A stretch of 30,674 nucleotides of DNA from CAZDGV01 sp964505195. Its GTDB lineage: Bacteria; Bacteroidota; Bacteroidia; Chitinophagales; Chitinophagaceae. Each line of letters begins with the position of its first letter. The first letter of the stretch is position 1. The position numbers and the translations under genes were made by a program. Positions 23,131 to 30,674 of the stretch are shown here, in pieces. The notes under the pieces were generated by a model. It was given only the letters and a program-made list of their open reading frames with translations. It ran no database searches and had not been told where the DNA came from. The DNA lies in NCBI GenBank assembly GCA_964505195.1, contig CAZDGV010000019.1:1-30674 (forward strand), written 5' to 3'.

Positions 23131-26100
23131 ATGAAGTATTTCGCTTATATCGTCCTCTGCTGTTTAATGCATTTGTCTGCCACAGGCCAGCGCAATTATC
23201 GTGCGGCTTCGGTATTGGCCACTGGCAGTTGGTATGCGATAGCCATAAAGCAGGAAGGGATGTATCGTGTGGATGTACCCCTGCTCAACTCGCTGGGAAT
23301 CAATACAAGCGATCTGAGCTCGTCAAGTATAAGGTTGTTTGGCAATGGCGGTGGTATGTTGCCGGAAGACAATCGCATTCCAAGGGCTGATGACTTGGTT
23401 GAAAATGCCATTTTTGTTTCGGATGGAGGCGATGGTCGGTTTAACGGCAATGATTTTTTTCTTTTTTATGCTCCGGGTCCTGATCGCTGGGAAAAAGATT
23501 CGCTACAAAAAAGCTTTCGTCATCAAAAAAACCGCTATGCCGATAAATCTATTTATTACATCTCTATAGGCGGTACAGGGCTGAGGGTGGCTGGCCTACA
23601 AGCGACCTTGCCTAGCAATCAAACCGTAAATAGTTTTACCGATCGCTACTTTCATGAACTCGATTCTATCAATTTTTTAAAAAGCGGCAAACAATGGTAT
23701 GGTGAAGAATTTACCAATGCCCCGGGGCGTTCGCTTTCTCGCAGTTTTAGTATTGCTGTACCGAATCTTATTGTTGGAAACAGTATGCGGTTGGTATCGA
23801 GTGTGGCATCCCGCAGTGTAGGTGCAGGCAGCCGGTTTGAAATTGCTGTTAACGGAACAAACGTCTTGCAGCAATCGGTACCGCCGGTAAGTACCGGTAC
23901 GTACGATTTGGTTGCATTTCCTGCAGAGCAGTCTGCGGTTTTTCCGATTGGTCAGTCTGCCTTAACGATACGATACAACTATGTACCGGGTTCGCTGAAT
24001 GCTCAGGGATGGCTGAATTGGTTTGAAATATTTCCTAAACGACAGTTGAGTTTGGCGGGTGCTGATCCGCTTTTCTTTCGCGACTGGGAGTCGGTGGCAC
24101 CCAACGCTGTAGCTGAGTTTCGTATTGCCGGCGGCAGTAACGCCACCCAAGTGTGGGATATCACGGATCCGCAGCGTCCGGTGGCAATGCAGGGAAATCT
24201 TTCCGGTAACGAATACCGTTTCAGTCAGCCTGCAACACAGCTGCGTGAGTATGTGGCTTTTAACGGAAGCGGCTTGCTGCGTCCTGAGGTGGTGGGTGCA
24301 GTGGCAAATCAAAATTTGCATGCCCTTCCGCCGGCACAGTATCTGGTGGTTACACATCCCTCCTTATTGGCTGAAGCGAACCGCTTGGCTGCGCATCACA
24401 GAAGTATTTCCGGACTTTCCGTACATGTGGTAACCACCACTCAAATTTATCATGAGTTTGCTTCGGGCAGCCCCGATCCCGCCGCCATTCGTGATTTTGT
24501 AAAAATGTTTTACGATAGAGCGGCTTCTGATTCGGCAAGGCGCCCACGTTATTTGTTACTTTTTGGAGATGCTTCTTTTGATGATCGTGATCGTATTTCA
24601 GGTAATACCAATCTTGTTCCAAGCTACCAAAGTGATGAGTCGCTTGATCCCCTTGGCACTTATGTTTCAGATGATTTTTTTGGATTTCTCGACGATCATG
24701 AGTTTATCGGAAGAAATTTTCCGGTCAACCTGCTCGATATCGGTATAGGCCGCATACCCGCCCGCAATATTGCTGATGCGAAAGCGGTGGTTGATAAAAT
24801 CATACGTTATAGTCAGCCTGAAAGTTTAGGACCCTGGCGCAACGATATTACGTTAGTGGCAGATGATGAAGACAATAATCTGCACTTGGAAGATGCTGAA
24901 TTTCACGCGGATGTTATCAGAAGAAATCCGTTATTCAACGTCACTAAAATTTATACCGATGCTTATCCGCAAATCAGTACCAGCGGCGGAAGCCGGTCGC
25001 CTGCCGTTAACCAGGCCATCAACAGTAAAATATTTTCAGGGAATTTGATTTGGAATTACAGCGGACATGGCGGCTCTCGCAGACTTGCTGAAGAAGTGTT
25101 GCTGGATCAGGACATTGTGCAATCATGGAGCAATGCCAACCGTTTGCCGCTTTTTATCACTGCCACCTGCGATTTTGCACCTTTCGACGATCCGCAGCAG
25201 TTTTCACTAGGTGAGAATTTACTCCTGCGTGAACGCACTGGAGCCATCGCGTTAATGACCACAACCCGGGTGGTATTTGCTTTCAGCAATCGTGTCATCA
25301 ACAATCAGTATTTCCAGGTGGCGCTTCGGGTCGACAGCAATGGTGTTTATCCATCGTTGGGCGATGCGGTACGCACAACCAAAAACGAAACCTATTCTTT
25401 TTTCGGCGACATCATCAACAATCGCAAGTTTACACTGCTCGGTGACCCTGCTTTGCGACTTGGATTTCCCAGGCATCGCATGCGCCTGTTGAGCATCAAT
25501 GATCGTTCGCCGGGTTTAGATACATTGCGTGCACTAAACCGATACACAGTGAGCGGCGAAGTGATAGATGCATTGGGTAACCGGCGCAGTGATTTTAATG
25601 GTCATGTATATCCATTGATTTTCGATAAGCCGCAGGAGCTCAAAACACTTGGTAATGATGCAGGTAGCAGACCTGTTGCTTTTTTTACAACGCAAAATGT
25701 GCTGTTTCGCGGAAAGGCGCGGGTGGTTAACGGTATGTTCAACTATAGTTTTGTTGTACCCAAAGACATCAACTATCGGTTTGGAAATGGGCGTTTCAGT
25801 CATTATGCGGAAAATGGCCAAACCGATGCCAATCATGCTGCAGAAAATATTGTGATCGGCGGTGCAGGCAACGAGCAGATCAACGACCGCACCGGACCGC
25901 AGATCAGGGCTTTTCTGAACGATGAACAGTTTGTGAATACGGGCATCACCAATCGTCAGCCGGTGCTGATACTGAAACTATTCGACTCCAGCGGCATCAA
26001 CACTGTGGGTACCGGCATTGGACACGATCTCACGGCGGTGTTGAACAACGACAACAATCAATTTTTTGTATTGAACGATTATTATGAAGCCGAAACCAAC

Positions 26101-26544
26101 AGCTTTCAGCGTGGCCAAGTGCGTTTTCAGCTTCCCAAGCTACCCGAAGGAAATCATTCGCTGCGTATTAAAGCATGGGATGTCGTGAATAACTCCTCGG
26201 AGTACACCCTGGAGTTTACTGTGGTAAACGAGGAAAAGCTCAAGATTGATCGCGTGTACAATTATCCCAATCCTTTCACCACACAAACTGCATTTTGGTT
26301 TGAACATAATCGGCCCGGCAATACGCTCCAGGTAAACATTCGCATTTTTACTGTAACAGGAAAATTGGTGAAATCGATTGCTCGCACAATAAATACCATC
26401 GGCACGCGTTCAAATGACATCACCTGGGACGGTAAAGATGAATATCAGCAACGCCTGGGAAGGGGTGTTTACATGTACAGCCTGGAAGTAAAAGACGCAC
26501 AGGGGCAGAAGCAATCGGTATTTCAAAAGTTAGTGATACTCTGA
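23131..26544 (+). CDS. porU: Type IX secretion system sortase PorU
   Basis: A 1137-residue surface protease of the C25 (gingipain-like) family. PorU cleaves the C-terminal sorting domain of T9SS cargo and attaches the mature protein to lipopolysaccharide on the cell surface. A signal peptide is present (cut after ATGQ). The catalytic dyad is H646 in NYSGHGG and C680 in ITATCDFAPFDD, preceded by the LLFGDASFDDR and GIGRIPARN motifs of the family. The last 95 residues (YNYPNPF ... RGVYMYSLEVKDAQG ... FQKLVIL) resemble a sorting domain, which PorU itself retains. Length is typical. It is followed by porV, with which it works in the attachment complex. Confidence 0.95.
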   Translation: MKYFAYIVLCCLMHLSATGQRNYRAASVLATGSWYAIAIKQEGMYRVDVPLLNSLGINTSDLSSSSIRLFGNGGGMLPEDNRIPRADDLVENAIFVSDGGDGRFNGNDFFLFYAPGPDRWEKDSLQKSFRHQKNRYADKSIYYISIGGTGLRVAGLQATLPSNQTVNSFTDRYFHELDSINFLKSGKQWYGEEFTNAPGRSLSRSFSIAVPNLIVGNSMRLVSSVASRSVGAGSRFEIAVNGTNVLQQSVPPVSTGTYDLVAFPAEQSAVFPIGQSALTIRYNYVPGSLNAQGWLNWFEIFPKRQLSLAGADPLFFRDWESVAPNAVAEFRIAGGSNATQVWDITDPQRPVAMQGNLSGNEYRFSQPATQLREYVAFNGSGLLRPEVVGAVANQNLHALPPAQYLVVTHPSLLAEANRLAAHHRSISGLSVHVVTTTQIYHEFASGSPDPAAIRDFVKMFYDRAASDSARRPRYLLLFGDASFDDRDRISGNTNLVPSYQSDESLDPLGTYVSDDFFGFLDDHEFIGRNFPVNLLDIGIGRIPARNIADAKAVVDKIIRYSQPESLGPWRNDITLVADDEDNNLHLEDAEFHADVIRRNPLFNVTKIYTDAYPQISTSGGSRSPAVNQAINSKIFSGNLIWNYSGHGGSRRLAEEVLLDQDIVQSWSNANRLPLFITATCDFAPFDDPQQFSLGENLLLRERTGAIALMTTTRVVFAFSNRVINNQYFQVALRVDSNGVYPSLGDAVRTTKNETYSFFGDIINNRKFTLLGDPALRLGFPRHRMRLLSINDRSPGLDTLRALNRYTVSGEVIDALGNRRSDFNGHVYPLIFDKPQELKTLGNDAGSRPVAFFTTQNVLFRGKARVVNGMFNYSFVVPKDINYRFGNGRFSHYAENGQTDANHAAENIVIGGAGNEQINDRTGPQIRAFLNDEQFVNTGITNRQPVLILKLFDSSGINTVGTGIGHDLTAVLNNDNNQFFVLNDYYEAETNSFQRGQVRFQLPKLPEGNHSLRIKAWDVVNNSSEYTLEFTVVNEEKLKIDRVYNYPNPFTTQTAFWFEHNRPGNTLQVNIRIFTVTGKLVKSIARTINTIGTRSNDITWDGKDEYQQRLGRGVYMYSLEVKDAQGQKQSVFQKLVIL

Positions 26545-26601
26545 GTGTTACATATAAGGGCATATTTGAAAACACGTATTTTTACACCAAAACTGACCGG
26601 A

Positions 26602-27744
26602 ATGAAGAGGGTTTACGCACAATGTCTTCTATTATCACTGCTTGCTTTTCAAACAACCACTTCAGCACAAACCACCAACAACATTAATGTTGTTACCGCT
26701 GCGGTTCCTATGCTGCGCATTTCACCAGAGGCACGTGCGGGCGGTATGGGAGATCTCGGCATCGCCACACTTCCCGATGCGAACGCATCTTTCTGGAATC
26801 AGGCCAAAATTCCTTTTGCTAAACAGAAATCAGCGCTGGCGCTCAATTATACACCCTGGCTGCGTGATATTGGTTTAACCGATGTATTTATTGCCACAGT
26901 TGCAGGATATCATCAGCTGGATGATAACCAGGCGCTTTCGGCATCACTTCGCTATTTTAACTTAGGTACCATACAGTTTACCGATTTCGCAGGTAATGAC
27001 CTTCAGCGCTTCAATCCCCGCGAGTACGGCATTGATATTGGCTATACCCGTAAGTTGGGCGATAAACTGGGAATGGGCATTGCCTTGCGTTATATTTATT
27101 CCAATCTTGCCAATGGTAATACCAACGGTGTAGTTTATAAACCCGGCACTGCTGTAGCTGGCGATGTTTCACTTTATTACAATGGACTTACCAACGAAGG
27201 CAGCGGATTAACCGCAGGATTGGTATTGAGTAATTTGGGTTCAAAAATTTCTTACACGCAGGATGCGATCAATAAAGATTATCTGCCTGCCAACCTAGGC
27301 ATGGGTGTTATGTATCATAAGCAGCTGGATGAAACCAGTAAAATCAGTTTTGGGATGGATATCAATAAACTGATGGTACCCACACCGCCCACAGATCGTA
27401 CCCCTGAAAACCTCCAGGCTTATCGCAATCAAAGTGTTATCAGCAGCTGGTTTAAATCCTTTGGCGATGCACCCGGCGGCTTTGGAGAGGAGTTGCGCGA
27501 ATTTCAGGTGTCGGTTGGTGCAGAATACAATTACAACGATCAGTTTTTTGCGCGCGCGGGATATTTTTATGAAGACAGAACCAAGGGCAACCGCCGTTTC
27601 TTCAGCGTGGGTGCCGGATTCAAGTATAATTTTGCTGGATTTAACTTTTCCTATCTGGTGCCCAGCGGACAGGGTATCAATCGCAATCCCCTCAGTAATA
27701 CCACCCGATTTAGTGTGTATTTCGATTTGGGCGATACCAAGTAA
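26602..27744 (+). CDS. porV: Type IX secretion system outer membrane protein PorV (LptO)
   Basis: A 380-residue outer-membrane beta-barrel of the FadL-like fold. PorV collects cargo as it leaves the translocon by binding the sorting domain and shuttles it to the PorU attachment complex. The mature N-terminus (NNINVVTAAVPMLRISPEARAGGMGDLGIATLPD) is the family hallmark. I choose ATG 26602 because it opens a normal signal peptide (MKRVYAQCLLLSLLAF ... SAQ); a GTG directly after the porU stop would add 19 non-signal residues. The gene follows porU by 57 bases and is closed by a terminator. Confidence 0.94.
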   Translation: MKRVYAQCLLLSLLAFQTTTSAQTTNNINVVTAAVPMLRISPEARAGGMGDLGIATLPDANASFWNQAKIPFAKQKSALALNYTPWLRDIGLTDVFIATVAGYHQLDDNQALSASLRYFNLGTIQFTDFAGNDLQRFNPREYGIDIGYTRKLGDKLGMGIALRYIYSNLANGNTNGVVYKPGTAVAGDVSLYYNGLTNEGSGLTAGLVLSNLGSKISYTQDAINKDYLPANLGMGVMYHKQLDETSKISFGMDINKLMVPTPPTDRTPENLQAYRNQSVISSWFKSFGDAPGGFGEELREFQVSVGAEYNYNDQFFARAGYFYEDRTKGNRRFFSVGAGFKYNFAGFNFSYLVPSGQGINRNPLSNTTRFSVYFDLGDTK

Positions 27745-27774
27745 GCCAAACCGGTTGCACAAAAGATTTTGCTG

Positions 27775-27803
27775 AAAGCGAGGGTAACTTACCTTCGCTT
27801 TTT
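27775..27803 (+). terminator. Terminator after porV
   Basis: An 11-bp stem (27776-27786 with 27790-27800, one G-U pair) has a 3-base loop and is followed by TTT. It ends only about nine bases before the ispF start codon. It should limit read-through from porUV into ispF. Confidence 0.75.
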
Positions 27804-27811
27804 CTATATCT

Positions 27812-28288
27812 ATGGGACTACGAATTGGACAGGGAATTGATTTTCATCAGCTCGTAACTGGGCGCAAGCTCTTCATCGGGGGGGTAGAGTTGCCTCATCA
27901 CAAAGGGGCACTGGGGCACAGCGATGCCGATGTGTTATTGCATGCCATTTGCGATGCCCTGCTGGGAGCTGCTGCACTGGGCGATATCGGGAAACACTTT
28001 CCGGATACTTCGGAAGCATTTAAAAACATCGACAGCAAAATACTACTGCAGCAGAGCTACGATAAAATCAAGGTGCTCGGGTATCGTGTAATAAATATTG
28101 ACAGCACCATCTGTTTGCAGGAGCCCAAAATCAAAGCCCATGTTCCGCAGATGCAAGAGATCATTGCATCTATTCTGGAATTAAATATCGAAGATGTTTC
28201 CATCAAAGCCACTACTACTGAACACATGGGTTTTGTGGGCAGAGAGGAAGGTTTGGTAGCATATGCAGTGGCGCTGATTGAAAAATAA
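27812..28288 (+). CDS. ispF: 2-C-methyl-D-erythritol 2,4-cyclodiphosphate synthase
   Basis: A 158-residue homotrimeric enzyme of the non-mevalonate isoprenoid pathway that cyclises CDP-ME-2-phosphate and releases CMP. The zinc ligands D10 and H12 (GIDFH) and H44 (SDADVLLHA), the GHSDAD segment at 35-40, the hydrophobic cavity segment, and the C-terminal KATTTEHMGFVGREEG motif are all present. Length is normal. It is the first gene of a tight series with dut (5-base gap) and the lipoprotein gene. The strong hairpin right before it means its own promoter must be in or very near the hairpin; I could not identify it. Confidence 0.96.
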   Translation: MGLRIGQGIDFHQLVTGRKLFIGGVELPHHKGALGHSDADVLLHAICDALLGAAALGDIGKHFPDTSEAFKNIDSKILLQQSYDKIKVLGYRVINIDSTICLQEPKIKAHVPQMQEIIASILELNIEDVSIKATTTEHMGFVGREEGLVAYAVALIEK

Positions 28289-28293
28289 AAAAG

Positions 28294-28731
28294 ATGCTGA
28301 AAGTTCATATTGTCAATCATTCCGATCATCCGCTGCCGGCCTATGCCACAACCGGTGCTTCTGGAATGGATCTCCGTGCTTTTCTTTCCGCACCGGTTCA
28401 GCTAAAGCCGCTTGAAAGGCAACTTATCCCTACGGGACTTTTTATTCAGCTGCCTGAGGGATATGAGGCACAGGTTCGTCCCCGCAGTGGCATGGCTTTG
28501 AAACAAGGCATCACCTGTTTGAATACACCTGGCACCATCGATGCAGATTATCGTGGTGAAATCAAAATCATTCTTATAAATCTAAGTAACGAAGTTCAGG
28601 AGATTTGCTCCGGCGATCGCATTGCCCAGCTTGTCATTCAGCAGGTTTCAAAAGTATCATGGCAGCTTGTGGATGCGCTGGATACAACGGAACGCGATGC
28701 AGGAGGCTTCGGACATACCGGTAAGCAATAA
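28294..28731 (+). CDS. dut: Deoxyuridine 5'-triphosphate nucleotidohydrolase (dUTPase)
   Basis: A 145-residue trimeric dUTPase that hydrolyses dUTP to dUMP and diphosphate, keeping uracil out of DNA and supplying dTMP synthesis. All five motifs are seen in order: I GASGMDLRA (21-29), II RPRSGMALK (62-70), III GTIDADYRGEI (80-90, with catalytic-site D83 and uracil-contact Y86), IV GDRIAQLVIQ, and V GGFGHTG (137-143). Motif V carries H where many enzymes have S, which is a known variant. It sits between ispF and a DUF4292-like lipoprotein, with gaps of 5 and 2 bases, so the three are one transcript. Confidence 0.96.
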   Translation: MLKVHIVNHSDHPLPAYATTGASGMDLRAFLSAPVQLKPLERQLIPTGLFIQLPEGYEAQVRPRSGMALKQGITCLNTPGTIDADYRGEIKIILINLSNEVQEICSGDRIAQLVIQQVSKVSWQLVDALDTTERDAGGFGHTGKQ

Positions 28732-28733
28732 AC

Positions 28734-29573
28734 ATGAAAAGCTCATTCCTCTTTTATTTTTTGATGGCAGCATTTACGCTGCTCCTTGTTTCCTGTCGCT
28801 CTACCAAAAAAATTCAGGAAGCCATTGTGAGAAAGGATACCGCTGCGGTAGTTATTAAAATGCCCACGCGTGAAGATACCGCAAAGCTCGTGTCCGGACT
28901 GCTGGAAAATGTTAACAAGCAACACATAGCATACCAGACTTTTTCTGCAAAAATTAAAGTCAACTATACAAACAGCAAAGGCAAGCAGCCTGATTTTCTT
29001 GCGAATCTTCGCATGAAGAAAGACAGCATTATATGGGTATCGCTCAGCAACGATCTGGGTATTGAAGGTATTCGTATCATGATATTGCGCGACTCGGTAC
29101 ATATGCTCGATAAACTGGCTAATACCTATGAGGTGCGCCCTCTATCTTATATTAAGGAAATCAGCCAGATTCCCTTTACCATGCAGGAAATACAGGAGTT
29201 GTTGGTGGGTAATCCCGTTTTCTTCCGTTCCGACAGCATCACTTCCTACTCTCAGAACAGCAGCGGCTACACACTGCTTAGTGTAGATACGCTTTTTAAA
29301 AATTTACTCACGATCAACAATGCTTTTCTCATTGAAAAGAGCAAGCTCGACGATCAGCATCCTGCACTGAACCGCACCTGTGACCTGTTGTTTTCAGATT
29401 TTGAAAACAAAACCGGACTCTGGTTTTCCACCTCCCGTGAAATCAATATTCTGCAGGAAAGCAGATTGGAAGTGCAATTAAAATTTAAGGATTATCGCTT
29501 TCAGGAACCACTCACCTATCCATTTGCGATTCCTAAAAAAATCAAAAGAAAGTTGAACACTGCAATACAATGA
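28734..29573 (+). CDS. DUF4292-like lipoprotein
   Basis: A 279-residue lipoprotein with acylated cysteine C21 (LLLVSC) followed by RSTKKI. The mature region looks like a LolA/LolB-type half-barrel, with long amphipathic strands (YQTFSAKIKVNYTNSKGKQ, FLANLRMKKDSIIWVSLSN, GIEGIRIMILRDSVHMLDK), as described for DUF4292 proteins of Bacteroidota. A lipid- or lipoprotein-binding role at the outer membrane is an inference from fold. It is cotranscribed with dut and precedes an EnvC-like gene, a neighbourhood I recall for this family. Confidence 0.82.
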   Translation: MKSSFLFYFLMAAFTLLLVSCRSTKKIQEAIVRKDTAAVVIKMPTREDTAKLVSGLLENVNKQHIAYQTFSAKIKVNYTNSKGKQPDFLANLRMKKDSIIWVSLSNDLGIEGIRIMILRDSVHMLDKLANTYEVRPLSYIKEISQIPFTMQEIQELLVGNPVFFRSDSITSYSQNSSGYTLLSVDTLFKNLLTINNAFLIEKSKLDDQHPALNRTCDLLFSDFENKTGLWFSTSREINILQESRLEVQLKFKDYRFQEPLTYPFAIPKKIKRKLNTAIQ

Positions 29574-29608
29574 TGTGTTCAGCGTTCAAAGAAGCGATCG
29601 TTTCCCCG

Positions 29609-29616
29609 TATTTTTG
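29609..29616 (+). promoter_or_regulatory. Bacteroidota -7 box for the EnvC-like gene
   Basis: TATTTTTG matches TAnnTTTG and ends 15 bases before ATG 29632. It suggests a promoter separate from the ispF-dut operon, although no -33 box is clear. Confidence 0.45.
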
Positions 29617-29631
29617 TGAAAATCTCTGCCA

Positions 29632-30674
29632 ATGATGATGCGTTTCTGTTTTTTGCTTCTTACTGTTTTGTTTTGCAGTGTTCAAGCGCATGCGCAAAAC
29701 AACGAACGCGAAACCCTGGAGAAGCGTAAACAGGAAACCCAACGCGAAATTGATGCCCTTAACCGTCAGTATGAAGATCTCAAGAAGAACAAAAAGCAGA
29801 GTTTGGGTCAGTTGGCTTTAATCCAGAATAAAATCAAACTGCGGAATAGGCTGATTAGTAATATCAATGATCAGGTGCGCATGATTGACGGAAACATCAA
29901 TGACTCCTACCGAGAAATCCGGAGGTTGCAAAAGGATTTGGATACCCTGCGTATGCAGTATTCAAAAAATGTGGTATACGCTTACAAAAATCGGAGCAAC
30001 TATGATTTTCTGAATTTTATTTTTTCCGCTTCCAGTTTTAACGATGCGCTGCGGCGTGTAAATTACCTGAAGGCCTATCGCAATTACAGAACACAGCAAA
30101 TGGATGTAATTGCCAAAACAGAGGCATTGTATAAGCAGAAAATTGAAGATCTTACCAATAGTCGCAAAGAAAAACAGGTAGTGCTGCAAGATCAAACCAA
30201 GGAAATGTCGAAGTTGGTAGATGATAAAAAGGAGCAGGATGCGGTGGTGAACAATCTCAAGAAAAGAGAAAAGGAAATCAACAGCATGCTTACTGCCAAG
30301 CGCAAGCAAGCCAGTGCGCTGGAAGCTTCCATTAAAGCGGTGGTGCGAAGAGAAATTGAGGCAGCTAAGAAAGAAGCTGAACGCAGGGCAAAAGAAGAAA
30401 AAGATAGACTTGCAAAAGAAGCTGTAAAGCCCACTCCTGCCGAAACAGCATCATCAGGCGCAAGTGCTGCAAGTGCTGCACCTGCCGCATCAAAGCCTGC
30501 AGCAGTAGTGAAAAAAACAGAGAGCTATTTAGAATACAATAAAGCAGATCTGGCCTTAGGAACCAGTTTTGAAGCCAGCAGAGGAAGGCTCCCTTTTCCT
30601 GTTGACAACGGCTATGTGGCCATCGCTTTCGGTCCTTATACCATTCCCGGAACCAACTTAAAAGGCAATCAGGA
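29632..30674 (+). CDS. Murein hydrolase activator EnvC-like protein, 3' end outside window
   Basis: Open from the ATG at 29632 (two further ATG codons follow at once) to the window end, 347 codons so far. The N-terminus is a signal peptide (MRFCFLLLTVLFCSVQAHAQ), followed by about 200 residues of charged heptad sequence forming two long coiled coils (KRKQETQREIDALN ... and EIEAAKKEAERRAKEE ...). Then comes an alanine/proline-rich linker with a repeated SAASAAP unit, and the start of a LytM/M23 domain (GRLPFPVDNGYVAIAFGPY). This order matches EnvC, which controls amidases that split septal peptidoglycan. The metal-binding motifs of the M23 domain lie beyond the window, so whether it is an active peptidase or a degenerate activator cannot be decided. 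Confidence 0.9.
   Translation, partial: MMMRFCFLLLTVLFCSVQAHAQNNERETLEKRKQETQREIDALNRQYEDLKKNKKQSLGQLALIQNKIKLRNRLISNINDQVRMIDGNINDSYREIRRLQKDLDTLRMQYSKNVVYAYKNRSNYDFLNFIFSASSFNDALRRVNYLKAYRNYRTQQMDVIAKTEALYKQKIEDLTNSRKEKQVVLQDQTKEMSKLVDDKKEQDAVVNNLKKREKEINSMLTAKRKQASALEASIKAVVRREIEAAKKEAERRAKEEKDRLAKEAVKPTPAETASSGASAASAAPAASKPAAVVKKTESYLEYNKADLALGTSFEASRGRLPFPVDNGYVAIAFGPYTIPGTNLKGNQ

Noticed and set aside
1..30674. CRISPR arrays, insertion sequences, integrase or attachment sites
   Set aside because: No regularly spaced repeats, transposase or integrase frames, or terminal inverted repeats were found.

Overview
The window reads as a stretch of Bacteroidota chromosome, most likely from the Chitinophagales/Sphingobacteriales side. 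Evidence: type IX secretion (T9SS) and gliding genes (gldF, gldG, gldJ, porU, porV), a T9SS C-terminal sorting domain, a MurF-alanine racemase fusion, a long Bacteroidota-type LspA, SGQ/SAQ-type signal peptides, and many -7 boxes of the form TAnnTTTG upstream of genes. The placement below phylum is inference. Almost everything is core gene content; I see no IS element, prophage, CRISPR array or defence island, and no clear tRNA or rRNA. The sequence contains one 100-N scaffold gap.

Layout. 1-305: non-coding, possibly structured, ending in a bidirectional terminator. 306-932 (-): polysaccharide deacetylase. 996-2671 (+): gltX, interrupted by an artificial gap flanked by a 55-bp duplicated contig end. 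2663-3652 (-): aldo/keto reductase. 3716-7125 (+): stand-alone B12-binding mutase domain, crotonase, secreted hypothetical protein, fumC. 7171-14757 (-): a run of six genes transcribed leftward, gldF, gldG, terC-like, murF-alr fusion, lspA and a small lipoprotein. 15059-18216 (+): large T9SS cargo whose sorting domain is out of frame. 18298-18630 (-): A-type Fe-S carrier. 18840-19244 (+): methylmalonyl-CoA epimerase. 19271-20554 (-): stand-alone murF. 20710-21348 (+): outer-membrane beta-barrel protein. 21421-22980 (-): gldJ, divergent from porU-porV (23131-27744, +). 27812-30674 (+): ispF, dut, a DUF4292-like lipoprotein and the start of an EnvC-type murein hydrolase activator, cut by the window end.

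How it fits together. Three themes recur. First, the T9SS/gliding machine: GldJ (outer-membrane lipoprotein), PorU (sortase), PorV (shuttle), GldF/GldG (ABC-type membrane parts) and one cargo protein. Second, cell envelope building: two MurF enzymes, alanine racemase, LspA, EnvC, a deacetylase. Third, methylmalonyl-CoA/propionate and central carbon metabolism: B12-binding mutase domain, epimerase, crotonase, fumarase.

The most useful second looks are the artefactual gap in gltX (collapsing it restores a 506-residue protein), the frameshift that detaches the sorting domain of the T9SS cargo, promoter boxes so close to start codons that several mRNAs should be almost leaderless, and a sigma-54-like site before the beta-barrel gene. 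I did not find a convincing new multi-gene system.
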